From CAYPHA01 sp964410215 (GTDB lineage Bacteria > Calditrichota > Calditrichia > Calditrichales > CAYPHA01), in contig CAYPHA010000001.1 of assembly GCA_964410215.1 (NCBI GenBank), positions 124,001-188,000 on the forward strand: a DNA stretch of 64,000 nucleotides. Reading direction: 5' to 3'. The position numbers and the translations under genes are program-made. Below, one piece after another: positions 1 through 8,251 of this stretch. The notes beneath the pieces are model-generated. The model worked only from the letters and a program-made list of their open reading frames with translations. It was not told the origin of the DNA and made no database searches. How positions within the stretch are numbered: position 1 is the stretch's first letter; every line of letters begins with the position of its first letter.

Positions 1-1
1 C

Positions 2-1363
2 TGGCAGGCCACACAGACGCTCGATATGCCGATACCCTTCAGTACCCTGGCCGATGAGTTGACATCTCAATGGGGCAACTGGGATATGGGCACATGGGCC
101 CGCGAACCGCGCCGGGAATTTGAAAATTCCACGACAAGCAGTTATTATCTGATGACTGCCCGTCCCTGGTTTGGTTTCTATGAATGCATCAGCACGGCTG
201 TTGACGGCATCCAGGCCATGAACGGCGGACTGGAAATCGGGACTAATAACAATGATGCCGTAAGGCTCGAGGCGTTCTCTCGCTATGTCCTTGGTGTGAG
301 TCATGGGTACCTGGCGCTAATTTTTGATAAAGCTTTTATTGTCGATGAAACGACTGACCTGAATGTGACGCCTGAATTCAAACCATACCAGGAAGTGGCT
401 GATGCCGGGATTGCCCAGCTGGAAGCGTGTATTCAGTTGTGCGAAAACAATGACTTCGTTTTACCGCCGACATGGATAAGTGGTGTTGCCGCAACGAATC
501 AGCAGCTGGCCGAATACGCCCATTCCTTCGCGGCAAGAATCCTGGCCGGTGTCGCTCGTACACCTGAGGAACGGGCGGCGGTTGACTGGGCGGAAGTGAC
601 GCGCCATGCCAATGCCGGTATTACATCGGAATTCATCGTCGAAATGGACGGAAATTTCTGGTATGATGGAATGAAGTATTTCGGATCCCGTGAGGACTGG
701 ATGAAGGCGGACTATTTCACGATCGGGCATGCGGATACGTCCGGAAACTTTGAAGCATGGGCGACAGCGGAGCCCGGGGATCGGGCGCCGTTTATTATCC
801 ATACGGCTGACCGGCGAATTGCCGGACCCGATTCCACGACGGCGCCCGGAACCGATTTCATGTTCTTCGACACCTTTCCCTTCGAGAGTTACCGTGGATC
901 GTATTACGGCTCGATCCGGTATTTCGACCATTTCGCAAATATAGCCACCGGACCGGTAAGTTGTTTTAATCCGGCCGAGCTCCGGTTATTGAAAGCGGAA
1001 GCCCTGTATCGCCAGGGTGACCTGGACGGAGCTGCACAGATTGTAAATGAAACGCGTACAACCCGGGGCGGACTTGATCCCATTGACGGGAGTAATCCGG
1101 ACCTGTGGGAACTCCTGAAATACGAGAAGCGTATCGAAATCTTCATTACAACAGGCGGACTGATGTATTTCGAAAGAAGGGGCTGGGGAGAACTCGGTAC
1201 CGGAGCACCTCTTCAATTCCCGGTTCCCGCCGGCGAACTGGAAGTTCTGCAACTGGATACCTATACCTTTGGCGGTGAAGGCGGAGACTGGGCTGCCAAA
1301 CGTAACAGTACCTTCAGGCTGCAATCCTTCTCTGAGTTCCTGAACAAAACTGCAGGATTGTAA
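2..1363 (+). CDS. SusD/RagB-family outer-membrane lipoprotein, 3' part
   Basis: The frame is open from base 2, so the true start and lipoprotein signal lie before the window; the first internal ATG is at base 26. The C-terminal part has the SusD-like signature: a helical segment NPAELRLLKAEALYRQGD followed by an N-x-x-R-x-x-x-G-G-L stretch (about residues 313-345 counted from that ATG), then a short tail rich in aromatic residues. SusD-like proteins sit on the cell surface as lids of TonB-dependent SusC porins and bind glycans or peptides. The susC partner would be expected just upstream, outside the window. The following genes (lipoprotein, GH18 protein) fit polymer use. The substrate cannot be told. 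Confidence 0.85.
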   Translation, partial: WQATQTLDMPIPFSTLADELTSQWGNWDMGTWAREPRREFENSTTSSYYLMTARPWFGFYECISTAVDGIQAMNGGLEIGTNNNDAVRLEAFSRYVLGVSHGYLALIFDKAFIVDETTDLNVTPEFKPYQEVADAGIAQLEACIQLCENNDFVLPPTWISGVAATNQQLAEYAHSFAARILAGVARTPEERAAVDWAEVTRHANAGITSEFIVEMDGNFWYDGMKYFGSREDWMKADYFTIGHADTSGNFEAWATAEPGDRAPFIIHTADRRIAGPDSTTAPGTDFMFFDTFPFESYRGSYYGSIRYFDHFANIATGPVSCFNPAELRLLKAEALYRQGDLDGAAQIVNETRTTRGGLDPIDGSNPDLWELLKYEKRIEIFITTGGLMYFERRGWGELGTGAPLQFPVPAGELEVLQLDTYTFGGEGGDWAAKRNSTFRLQSFSEFLNKTAGL

Positions 1364-1427
1364 CATATTTCATGCTTCCCTTCCCTGTAATGTAGGCAGG
1401 GAGGGGAAGCACATATCAGGATGCACT

Positions 1428-1907
1428 ATGAAGATGGACTCTCTATTATCAAAGATTCTTATAACAATGATGATACTGGTATTGTATTCGTGCGGGGGAT
1501 CCCGGATCGCGCAGGAGAAAAGTGTTAAAGTCTATAATCTCGGTAAAGCATCAGAGTTCGATGTCTACCAGACTATCCCGCGTATTTTACGGAAGTACCA
1601 GTATGATGTCATGCACGACTATGGCACGGGCGCCTATCAGAGTATCGATACAGAATGGAAAATGCGCTATCCGCTCGATGATGAATTAGAAGTCGGTATC
1701 ACGGAAGGCCGTACGCGGCTCTTTTTCAGAATACGTAAAACCATGGAGCAGATGTTCTACGTACGCATGGAAATTCAGAACATGGTTAAAACCATGGACA
1801 CTGTGGAATGGTTTCATGCACCGATGAGCAAGGACCTCGAGCGGGAGATAAACCGTATGGTTGATGATTTGGAGCAGGAATTCGATGAGGGCCGCCTCAC
1901 GCGCTGA
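1428..1907 (+). CDS. hypothetical lipoprotein
   Basis: A 159-residue protein with a short charged N-terminus, a hydrophobic stretch and a lipobox-like LYSC (Cys about residue 22) followed by Gly-Gly, so it is probably a lipoprotein. The start ATG has an AGGA eight or so bases upstream. The mature part is polar with predicted alternating strands and an acidic helical C-terminus (MVDDLEQEFDEG). No family is recognised. It lies 64 bases after the susD-like gene, possibly in the same transcript. Confidence 0.6.
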   Translation: MKMDSLLSKILITMMILVLYSCGGSRIAQEKSVKVYNLGKASEFDVYQTIPRILRKYQYDVMHDYGTGAYQSIDTEWKMRYPLDDELEVGITEGRTRLFFRIRKTMEQMFYVRMEIQNMVKTMDTVEWFHAPMSKDLEREINRMVDDLEQEFDEGRLTR

Positions 1908-2000
1908 TCGATAGATACCAGCAGACGGTCTTCTTCAGCGATCGGCTTGAAAAATACCTCCGCTTTGAGTATACTCTCCTAATATTGAACGGAGGTGTTT

Positions 2001-3518
2001 TTGAAAAAGCTGGTCTGCTGTGTCGTTTTATTTGCATTTACGCTTGGTGCGCAAAATGTCTCCATTCACCAGTGGGAGTATGAGCAACATCGCAATATCC
2101 CCAAAGAACCTTCCGCTTTCGATACATCGGGAAAGGATATTAATCCGATCGCTTTAGGGAAACGGAACCAGCTTTCCACCATCATCTTCGGTTATCTCCC
2201 GGACTGGATGTATCAATCCGCCCGTTACAATCTGCAGTATGAACTGTTAACCCATATCGCTGCTTTCGATTTTACGGTATCTGCATCAGGCGCAGTGGCC
2301 CATCCCTCTTACTGGCCCTGGACCGATGTGATCAATGCGGCCCACGCGCAGGGTGTGAAAGTCGTGATGACCGCAGTGAATTTCAATAAAGATAACATCA
2401 GGACGATCATGACGGATGAAAAGGTGAAGGAAACCTTCTTTAAAAATTGTCGTGATATCATCCATACCTATAAGCTCGATGGGATCAATGTGGACTTTGA
2501 AAGTCTGTACAGCGCGGACCGCGGATCTCTTTTAAACGGATTTATGAAGGACCTGACCGATTATATCCACGAGCAAATTCCCGGATCGGAGGTCTCCTTT
2601 GCAGGTCCCGCGGTTAACTGGGGCGGGTGGGATCTTTACGGGCTGGCACAATCCTGTGATTATATTTTCATCATGGGTTATGCCTTTTACGGAAGCTGGA
2701 GCAGTACCAGCGGTCCCTGTGCACCGTTGACGGGTGGTAGTATCAATATCACCAATACCGTATTACAGCAATATCAAACCGTTACAAGACATTATCCCGA
2801 ACGGCTTATCCTCGGGGTACCCTATTACGGTAATCGCTGGCAAACCAGGACATCTGCAGCCCGTTCAGAATCGATCGATTATATCGGCAGTGTGCGCCAT
2901 TCAACGGGGATGAGTGAGGCCGGCGGTCATGGTCTTATCTGGGAAAACCTGAGCCAGACACCATGGTACCATTACCAGTCTGGAAACGACTGGTACCAGG
3001 TCTGGTTCGATACGGATGAAAGCCTCGGCTTGAAATACGATCTCGCTGAAGAAAACGATCTTCTTGGTGTCGGCATGTGGGCGCTTGGTTATGACGGCAG
3101 CCGGGATGAACTCTGGAATGAACTGGCAGGGCGGTATGTGGTTTCATCTGTCTCCGATAACCAACCGATCAATCCGGATGAACAAATCCCGGACAATATC
3201 ATCCTGTCACAAAATTATCCCAATCCGTTTAATCCGGTTACCACCATACGGTACCAAATTTCGGGTGGAAAAGAGGGGGAGACGCCTGTTGGGGCGTATG
3301 GCAATACGCCCCAACGTGTCGAATTAACCATCCACAACATGGCAGGTCAAATAATCACCACCCTGGTTTCAGAAAATCAACTACCTGGTGAATATACCGT
3401 CCAATGGAATGCATCCAATATGCCGGGCGGCATCTACTTTTATAAGCTAACGACTAAAGCCCAAAGCCGAAAGACTGTAATCAACCGCATGACCCGTAAA
3501 ATGATCCTTCTTAAATAA
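2001..3518 (+). CDS. secreted GH18 (chitinase-like) protein with T9SS C-terminal domain
   Basis: Probable secreted glycoside hydrolase. Numbered from the upstream GTG at 1995, a signal peptide covers residues 1-19; a GH18 barrel follows (about 60-385), with the strand GYLPDW and the active-site motif D162-G-I-N-V-D-F-E169. The general acid Glu and the Asp two residues before it are kept, but the middle Asp of DxxDxDxE is Asn. Residues about 400-507 form a type A T9SS sorting domain (NYPNPFNPVTTI, ending KMILLK), so it is exported by T9SS and probably surface-attached. TTG at 2001 is preferred because GGAGG at 1991-1995 overlaps the GTG. The T9SS domain is interrupted in frame by a palindromic element at 3289-3314. 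A terminator follows directly. Chitin, peptidoglycan or another N-acetylglucosamine polymer are possible substrates. Confidence 0.82.
   Translation: MKKLVCCVVLFAFTLGAQNVSIHQWEYEQHRNIPKEPSAFDTSGKDINPIALGKRNQLSTIIFGYLPDWMYQSARYNLQYELLTHIAAFDFTVSASGAVAHPSYWPWTDVINAAHAQGVKVVMTAVNFNKDNIRTIMTDEKVKETFFKNCRDIIHTYKLDGINVDFESLYSADRGSLLNGFMKDLTDYIHEQIPGSEVSFAGPAVNWGGWDLYGLAQSCDYIFIMGYAFYGSWSSTSGPCAPLTGGSINITNTVLQQYQTVTRHYPERLILGVPYYGNRWQTRTSAARSESIDYIGSVRHSTGMSEAGGHGLIWENLSQTPWYHYQSGNDWYQVWFDTDESLGLKYDLAEENDLLGVGMWALGYDGSRDELWNELAGRYVVSSVSDNQPINPDEQIPDNIILSQNYPNPFNPVTTIRYQISGGKEGETPVGAYGNTPQRVELTIHNMAGQIITTLVSENQLPGEYTVQWNASNMPGGIYFYKLTTKAQSRKTVINRMTRKMILLK
3289..3314. repeat. palindromic repeat element inside T9SS domain, copy 1
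   Basis: An 11-bp perfect inverted repeat (TTGGGGCGTAT / ATACGCCCCAA) around a GGCA loop; it extends one further G-C pair on each side. The same 26 bases occur at 35290-35315. Translated in frame it gives VGAYGNTPQ and adds residues between the TTIRY strand and the VELTIHN strand of the T9SS domain. Confidence 0.85.
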
Positions 3519-3547
3519 AAAATACCGGCCTTTCGACCGGTATTTTT
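3519..3547 (+). terminator. rho-independent terminator after GH18 gene
   Basis: Stem AAAATACCGG / CCGGTATTTT (3519-3528 and 3537-3546) with an 8-base loop, starting right after the stop codon and ending in a T-rich tract. The A-rich left arm means it could also work on the minus strand for the converging peptidase gene. Confidence 0.8.
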
Positions 3548-3637
3548 ATCATTCCATTGTGTCCAGGGAGGATCAACATCCTTTGTTGAGACCTGTCTGT
3601 ATAACGCCAGACAGGTCCATCAGGTTCCCCCCCTATG

Positions 3638-4837
3638 TCACAATTCGACAATACCTTGCAGCGCATCTTTATGTACCAGGAAATCCATCATCTTCAGTTT
3701 GATATAGTCTTCGTGATAAAAATAATAACCTTTGTTGGGACCGTTCCGGGATCCGGAACCGGAATCCTTGATCAGGAACCAGAACGTGCCATCCGTCTGC
3801 TTGTAGCCCACGATGTGGATACCGTGGTCGTCCGTGGTGGATCCGTTGCTGAACCGCAATTGACGGGCATTTTCGTCAATATATTCCGACGGTATGTCAA
3901 AGCTGGGAACGACGGCCACCTCTTTATGGGAATTATAACCCGGTTCACCGACATCTCCACCGATGGAAACGGTAAATCCCTTCTGCAGTGCATTTTTTAA
4001 GACCTTCATGAAAATGTCCAGCGGTACATTATAATAATTTTCACTCCTCCACCAGTTATCCGGAACATCATACAGCACATATTCATAATACGGTTGCTCC
4101 ATCAGGGAAAGAAGGTCGATATAATCTTCAAAATCAATTTTAATGACTTTCCTGAAGTAGTCGACCGGCGTCATCTCCTTTCCGTCCACTGTAATGGTGA
4201 CGGGCGGTTCACCAAGATGGTAGTTTAAGATATTTTTGATGGTTGTGAGAACCATTTCTTCATTCCAGATCCTGTTCTCCTTTACATATTCCAGGTAGGA
4301 TTCCATTTCTTCAAAGAGCGGATCATGATTGTGGAATGGTTCGTCATCAGCCAGTCCTGTATAGGCCTCAGCAGGCACAACACCGTATTTCTTCCATATG
4401 GTGGGAATGTGGTTCCCCATGGAACCCTGGGCAAAAAGGGAATTACCCAGCGTCCGTACATAGCGCCGTGCTTTTTCGACATATTCCCAGTAAACCGTAT
4501 GCAATTCGGAAAGTTTTATTTTTCTTGCCGTTGTTCTGAATATTTCCGATTCGTAGAAGGACGTAGTGGTATAGCACCAGCACATGCCGGAATTACCCTG
4601 GGAAATGGGGTCATTATGCCAGTAGGTTGTAAATTCATCCCTGGATTTTGGCAGGTCCATCCCATCGAGATCCATAATGAATGCATCTTTTTCGCCATAC
4701 TTTTCATTTTCATATTCGATTTTGTCCCAGAATTCATTTTTCTTTTCGACGAACGTCCCCTTATCCTGTCCGGATACCTGGGTAAAAGCACTCAGTGAAA
4801 TCATAAATACTAATAAAAACAAGATGTTGCGGTTCAT
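3638..4837 (-). CDS. secreted C1-family (bleomycin hydrolase-like) peptidase
   Basis: A 399-residue papain-fold peptidase of the aminopeptidase C / bleomycin hydrolase branch. A signal peptide (about 1-23, ending VSGQ) sends it to the periplasm or beyond, unlike the usual cytosolic family members. The catalytic centre is visible: Gln80 with GNSGMC86WCYTTTSFYESE, then His338 in DHGIHIVGY. The third residue, normally Asn in xNSWG, is Asp358 (LIKDSG), which is a departure from the standard triad. It converges on the GH18 gene and diverges from the Cro/CI regulator gene. Expected role is extracellular or periplasmic peptide breakdown. Confidence 0.8.
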   Translation of the reverse strand: MNRNILFLLVFMISLSAFTQVSGQDKGTFVEKKNEFWDKIEYENEKYGEKDAFIMDLDGMDLPKSRDEFTTYWHNDPISQGNSGMCWCYTTTSFYESEIFRTTARKIKLSELHTVYWEYVEKARRYVRTLGNSLFAQGSMGNHIPTIWKKYGVVPAEAYTGLADDEPFHNHDPLFEEMESYLEYVKENRIWNEEMVLTTIKNILNYHLGEPPVTITVDGKEMTPVDYFRKVIKIDFEDYIDLLSLMEQPYYEYVLYDVPDNWWRSENYYNVPLDIFMKVLKNALQKGFTVSIGGDVGEPGYNSHKEVAVVPSFDIPSEYIDENARQLRFSNGSTTDDHGIHIVGYKQTDGTFWFLIKDSGSGSRNGPNKGYYFYHEDYIKLKMMDFLVHKDALQGIVEL

Positions 4838-4987
4838 TTTTATCCCCTTGTTGTATTAAAATGGATGCGTATAATTTACGATTGATTTTCTTCTGGTGCA
4901 ATAACTCCCATTCTACCTGAAATAATAACTGATGTGATGAATTATTTAAATGAATGACGTATAAATCAGTCATAATGCAATATATAT

Positions 4988-5016
4988 TTGACATAAAGCA
5001 TTTTATATATTACATT
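4988..5016 (+). promoter_or_regulatory. candidate promoter for the HTH regulator gene
   Basis: TTGACA at 4988-4993 and TACATT at 5011-5016 are 17 bases apart. A start of transcription about 6-7 bases further would fall on the ATG at 5022, and there is no ribosome binding site before that ATG, so the mRNA may be leaderless. TATATTTG at 4983-4990 also fits the Bacteroidota -7 form TAnnTTTG, which would instead give a leader of about 25 bases. The two readings cannot be separated here. Confidence 0.35.
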
Positions 5017-5021
5017 CCACC

Positions 5022-5216
5022 ATGGAAAATATTAAAATAAAATTAGCAAGGGTTGAAAAGGGATTATCCCAGCAAGAACTCGCGGATCGTGTCGAAGTAA
5101 CACGGCAGACCATTGGTTTAATCGAAAAAGGAAAATACAATCCTACATTGAACCTGTGTGTTCGAATCGCTAAAGCTCTGGATAAAACCCTGGATGACCT
5201 GTTTTGGGAGGAATGA
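5022..5216 (+). CDS. Cro/CI-type HTH regulator (YozG-like)
   Basis: A 64-residue single-domain helix-turn-helix protein of the XRE family. The helix pair is clear: SQQELADRVEVTRQTIGLIE, then KYNPTLNLCVRIAKALD and the typical end LDDLFWEE. Such minimal regulators usually repress their own operon, which here includes the membrane protein that follows with an ATGA overlap. No Shine-Dalgarno sequence precedes the start. Confidence 0.88.
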   Translation: MENIKIKLARVEKGLSQQELADRVEVTRQTIGLIEKGKYNPTLNLCVRIAKALDKTLDDLFWEE

Positions 5217-5671
5217 TGAAAGAAAAGAAACAACCATTGCGGATGGATGAACGTAACAGGGGTATTGCATTGCAGGTTATTGCCATTATGTACTTTATTA
5301 CAATAACGGCACTGACTTTTGTTATCTTATACCGACAATTTGTACTGGGGCAATCTATAGAGAAATTTGAGGATTTTGCGATTATCCTCACTTTTAACTC
5401 ACTGTTTCTCATCAGTGGCCTTTTATATTTCGGAGCCATTCCCATAAGAAAACTCAAGATTAAAACCCTGTTACTGTTTTATCTGGTCATTGTTGTATTG
5501 GGAAGTGTTTTTACCTATGCGAAATACAATATTTTCCAAAGTGCCGGTTTGTCATTGGAACAATTGATGCATAAATTTTTCATAGTGTCTGTTATTAGCG
5601 GTTTGATCATCGGCTTTATGGCCATTTTCATATTCCTTGGTAACAGAAGACTTGAAAAAGAAATGGAATAG
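5213..5671 (+). CDS. four-helix membrane protein partnered with HTH regulator
   Basis: The start overlaps the regulator stop as ATGATG, with GGGAGG at 5206-5211 inside the regulator gene, so the two are translationally coupled. The protein has a charged N-terminus with MDERN, four hydrophobic segments (about residues 20-42, 55-77, 85-103 and 125-147) and a basic tail. This layout, including the MDER motif and a preceding small XRE regulator, is common for DUF-type membrane proteins in Gram-positive and other bacteria whose function is unknown. I cannot give a reaction. Confidence 0.7.
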   Translation: MMKEKKQPLRMDERNRGIALQVIAIMYFITITALTFVILYRQFVLGQSIEKFEDFAIILTFNSLFLISGLLYFGAIPIRKLKIKTLLLFYLVIVVLGSVFTYAKYNIFQSAGLSLEQLMHKFFIVSVISGLIIGFMAIFIFLGNRRLEKEME

Positions 5672-5718
5672 AACAGACCTGTCATGAATAAAAAGTGTTA
5701 ACAATCTGGAGAAATCAA

Positions 5719-7509
5719 ATGGATTATTCCACAGACAACAAACGCGTCACTGCTTTCATTGCTCTGTTTTTGTTATGTTTGGTTCCGTTTAATCCCTGTT
5801 TTGCTGATAACGGTAAGATCACCGGAACCTGGGAAGGCACGCTCAATGCATCCGGAACAACATTAAGGATCGTTTTCCATATTAATGAAATTCATGTCAA
5901 TGAATACAATGGAACGATGGACAGTCCCGATCAGGGAGTTAAAGGTCTGCCTGTCTCGGAAATAGTTATCGGGGATGATGAGGTTCGTCTTGAAGTAGCG
6001 ATGGTAAATGGTGTTTATAAGGGCAGTCCTTCTGAGGATTTCAGCGCTATTACGGGAACCTGGAGCCAGGGAGGCCAATCTTTCCCGCTGGATCTGATAC
6101 GTACATCGGGTGTAACAGAGAGAACAGAGAAAGAGGCGTTTGCAGCGGAGGATATTCGTGCACTTTCCGGGGACTGGATGGGATCGCTGAAGGTGCCTGG
6201 AAACGAACTCCGTATCGTATTCCATATCGCCTTTGATTCGACCGGTTTACCAACGGTGACATTAGACAGTCCGGACCAGGGGGCCAAAGGTATACCGGCA
6301 TCGGATCTGACGATCAGTGACGGGGTGGTCCGGCTAAATGTCAGTGTTATCGGAGGCAGTTACGAGAGTGTTCTTGATCATGAAAAGCGTATCATGTCCG
6401 GCAAATGGAATCAGGGAGGACAGTCCTTTCCCCTGGAGATGACGTTTTACGAAGAATTGCCGGAAGCCCGCCGTCCCCAGAATCCCCGGAAACCGTATCC
6501 CTATGAAGAAGAAATGGTACGGTTTGAAAACAAGCGCGACAGCGTGACGCTTGCCGGTACGCTTACTTGTCCCCGAAGCGGTCAGCCGGTGCCGGCGGCC
6601 GTATTGATTTCAGGTTCCGGTGCACAGGATCGTGATGAAACCATCTTTGATCATCACCCCTTCCGGGTTATTGCAGATCATCTTACGCGGTCCGGCGTTG
6701 CCGTCCTGCGCTATGATGATCGGGGTGTCGGAGAGTCGACAGGGAATTTTACAGCGTCCACATCAGTGGATTTTAAAAGGGATGTCCTTGCGGCGGTCCG
6801 TTATCTGAAAACAAGGAAGGAAATCAATCCCGGCAAAATCGGTCTTATCGGACACAGTGAAGGAGGAATTATCGCTCCAATGGCTGCGGCAGAGTCGGAA
6901 GACATTGCATTTATCATTTTACTGGCAGGCTCAGCCGTTCCGGGAGAAGAAATTATCCAGGCTCAGACAAAATTATTATTTGAGGCGGCAGGTAAATCAA
7001 ACCGCGCCATCGAAGCGAATTTAAAACTGCAGGAAGCGCTTTTTCAGGTCTTAAAAAACGAACCGGACCGGAATAAAGCTGCGGAAAAAATACGGGCTGT
7101 CAATAATACGTTTTTAGAAACCACCGACCCTGAAATTCTTGCCGAACTTGGGCTGAACGAAACCATTTTGGAAGGACAGACACAATCGCTCAATCTACCA
7201 TGGATGCGATTTTTCCTGACCTATGATCCGGCTGTTACTCTGAAAAAAGTGAAATGTCCTGTACTGGCTCTGAATGGTTCCAAAGATTTACAGGTACCGG
7301 CACGCCAGAACCTGGATGTTATTGCCGGGACTTTAAAAGAGGCCGGCCATCCCGATTATACGGTAGAGGAATTACCGGATCTGAACCATCTTTTTCAGAA
7401 AGCCGAAACCGGACATGTAAGTGAATACGGAAAAATTGAACAGACCTTTTCGCCCGTTGCCCTGGAACGGATCAGTGAATGGATCGGGGATCGCTTTCTG
7501 AAGAATTGA
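5719..7509 (+). CDS. secreted alpha/beta hydrolase with duplicated N-terminal domain
   Basis: The ATG at 5719 is chosen over GTG 5695 because GGAG lies at 5708-5711 and the protein then begins with a signal peptide ending NPCFA. Two tandem repeats of about 110 residues follow, each with G-x-W-x-G-x-L, LRIVFHI, LDSPDQGxKG and a closing GQSFPL motif. The hydrolase domain (about 270-596) has the oxyanion turn SGSGAQDRDE, nucleophile GHSEGG, acid in NGSKDLQVP and His in LPDLNHLFQ. It matches secreted serine hydrolases of the dienelactone-hydrolase / bem46 type. Substrate unknown. It follows the regulator pair in the same direction but 47 bases later. Confidence 0.85.
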   Translation: MDYSTDNKRVTAFIALFLLCLVPFNPCFADNGKITGTWEGTLNASGTTLRIVFHINEIHVNEYNGTMDSPDQGVKGLPVSEIVIGDDEVRLEVAMVNGVYKGSPSEDFSAITGTWSQGGQSFPLDLIRTSGVTERTEKEAFAAEDIRALSGDWMGSLKVPGNELRIVFHIAFDSTGLPTVTLDSPDQGAKGIPASDLTISDGVVRLNVSVIGGSYESVLDHEKRIMSGKWNQGGQSFPLEMTFYEELPEARRPQNPRKPYPYEEEMVRFENKRDSVTLAGTLTCPRSGQPVPAAVLISGSGAQDRDETIFDHHPFRVIADHLTRSGVAVLRYDDRGVGESTGNFTASTSVDFKRDVLAAVRYLKTRKEINPGKIGLIGHSEGGIIAPMAAAESEDIAFIILLAGSAVPGEEIIQAQTKLLFEAAGKSNRAIEANLKLQEALFQVLKNEPDRNKAAEKIRAVNNTFLETTDPEILAELGLNETILEGQTQSLNLPWMRFFLTYDPAVTLKKVKCPVLALNGSKDLQVPARQNLDVIAGTLKEAGHPDYTVEELPDLNHLFQKAETGHVSEYGKIEQTFSPVALERISEWIGDRFLKN

Positions 7510-7526
7510 CCCGCCGGGAGCGGAAA

Positions 7527-8192
7527 CTATGCCACTTCCCGTCTCGATTCGCCGGATGCGTTATCTTTGCAGCTGAATCGTTCCAGGATCTCCAGGACCT
7601 CATCCTCGCTGAGGGGTTTCCATTCGCGATAGACCTGGGCCACTGATTTGAACGTCAGGGGCTTTTCGAGAACAACGATTTTATCGACCTGGCGCGCGAT
7701 GCTGTCGCAGGCCTCACGCGATGATACCGGAACGCCGAGCAGTATTTTACTGGCATTGAAATGCCTGCACATCTTGATTACGGATTGAACGGTTGCCCCT
7801 TTCGTCAGACCTTCATCGATGATGATTACCGTCCGGTTTTTAATTTTCGGAAGAGATTGTCCTTTTCGCAGTACACTGATTTTTCGTTGTATTTCCTGCT
7901 TTCTTTCCCGGATAATATCATTAATTTTTTCATCGTTGAACCAGCGATATGCATGGGAATGTATATGGGTGCTTCCGTCTTCGGCAATGGAGCCAAAACT
8001 TGAATGCGGATCATCGGGATAACTGAGTTTAAGAGAAAAGGCCAGTGCGAATTCCGCATGGAGGTACTTGGAAACCTCGCAACCAATTTCAACGCCACCG
8101 TTTGGAATAGCCAGAACGACAACGCCCTTATTTTGATATTTACTGAATGCTTCAGCCAGTTTTTTTCCGGCTTCCTTTCGATTTTGAAACAT
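7527..8192 (-). CDS. phosphoribosyltransferase-like protein (COG1926 type)
   Basis: A 221-residue type I phosphoribosyltransferase fold. The PRPP-binding loop is TVIIIDEGLTKGATVQS (about 121-137), and the N-terminal part has the AIPNGGVEIGCEVSKYL strand-helix typical of stand-alone predicted phosphoribosyltransferases. These are not nucleotide-salvage enzymes with a known base specificity, so a precise substrate cannot be assigned. GGGGA precedes the start. It lies 59 bases downstream of the endonuclease Q gene and probably shares its transcript. Confidence 0.75.
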   Translation of the reverse strand: MFQNRKEAGKKLAEAFSKYQNKGVVVLAIPNGGVEIGCEVSKYLHAEFALAFSLKLSYPDDPHSSFGSIAEDGSTHIHSHAYRWFNDEKINDIIRERKQEIQRKISVLRKGQSLPKIKNRTVIIIDEGLTKGATVQSVIKMCRHFNASKILLGVPVSSREACDSIARQVDKIVVLEKPLTFKSVAQVYREWKPLSEDEVLEILERFSCKDNASGESRREVA

Positions 8193-8251
8193 CAGAATCC
8201 CCGTTTAATAATGATTACAAACAGTGTAACGAAAAACGGGGAAAGAATAAT

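Noticed and set aside
3591..3618. Perfect 10-bp hairpin GACCTGTCTG / CAGACAGGTC between convergent genes
   Set aside because: No T tract on either strand, so not called a terminator; no second copy seen.
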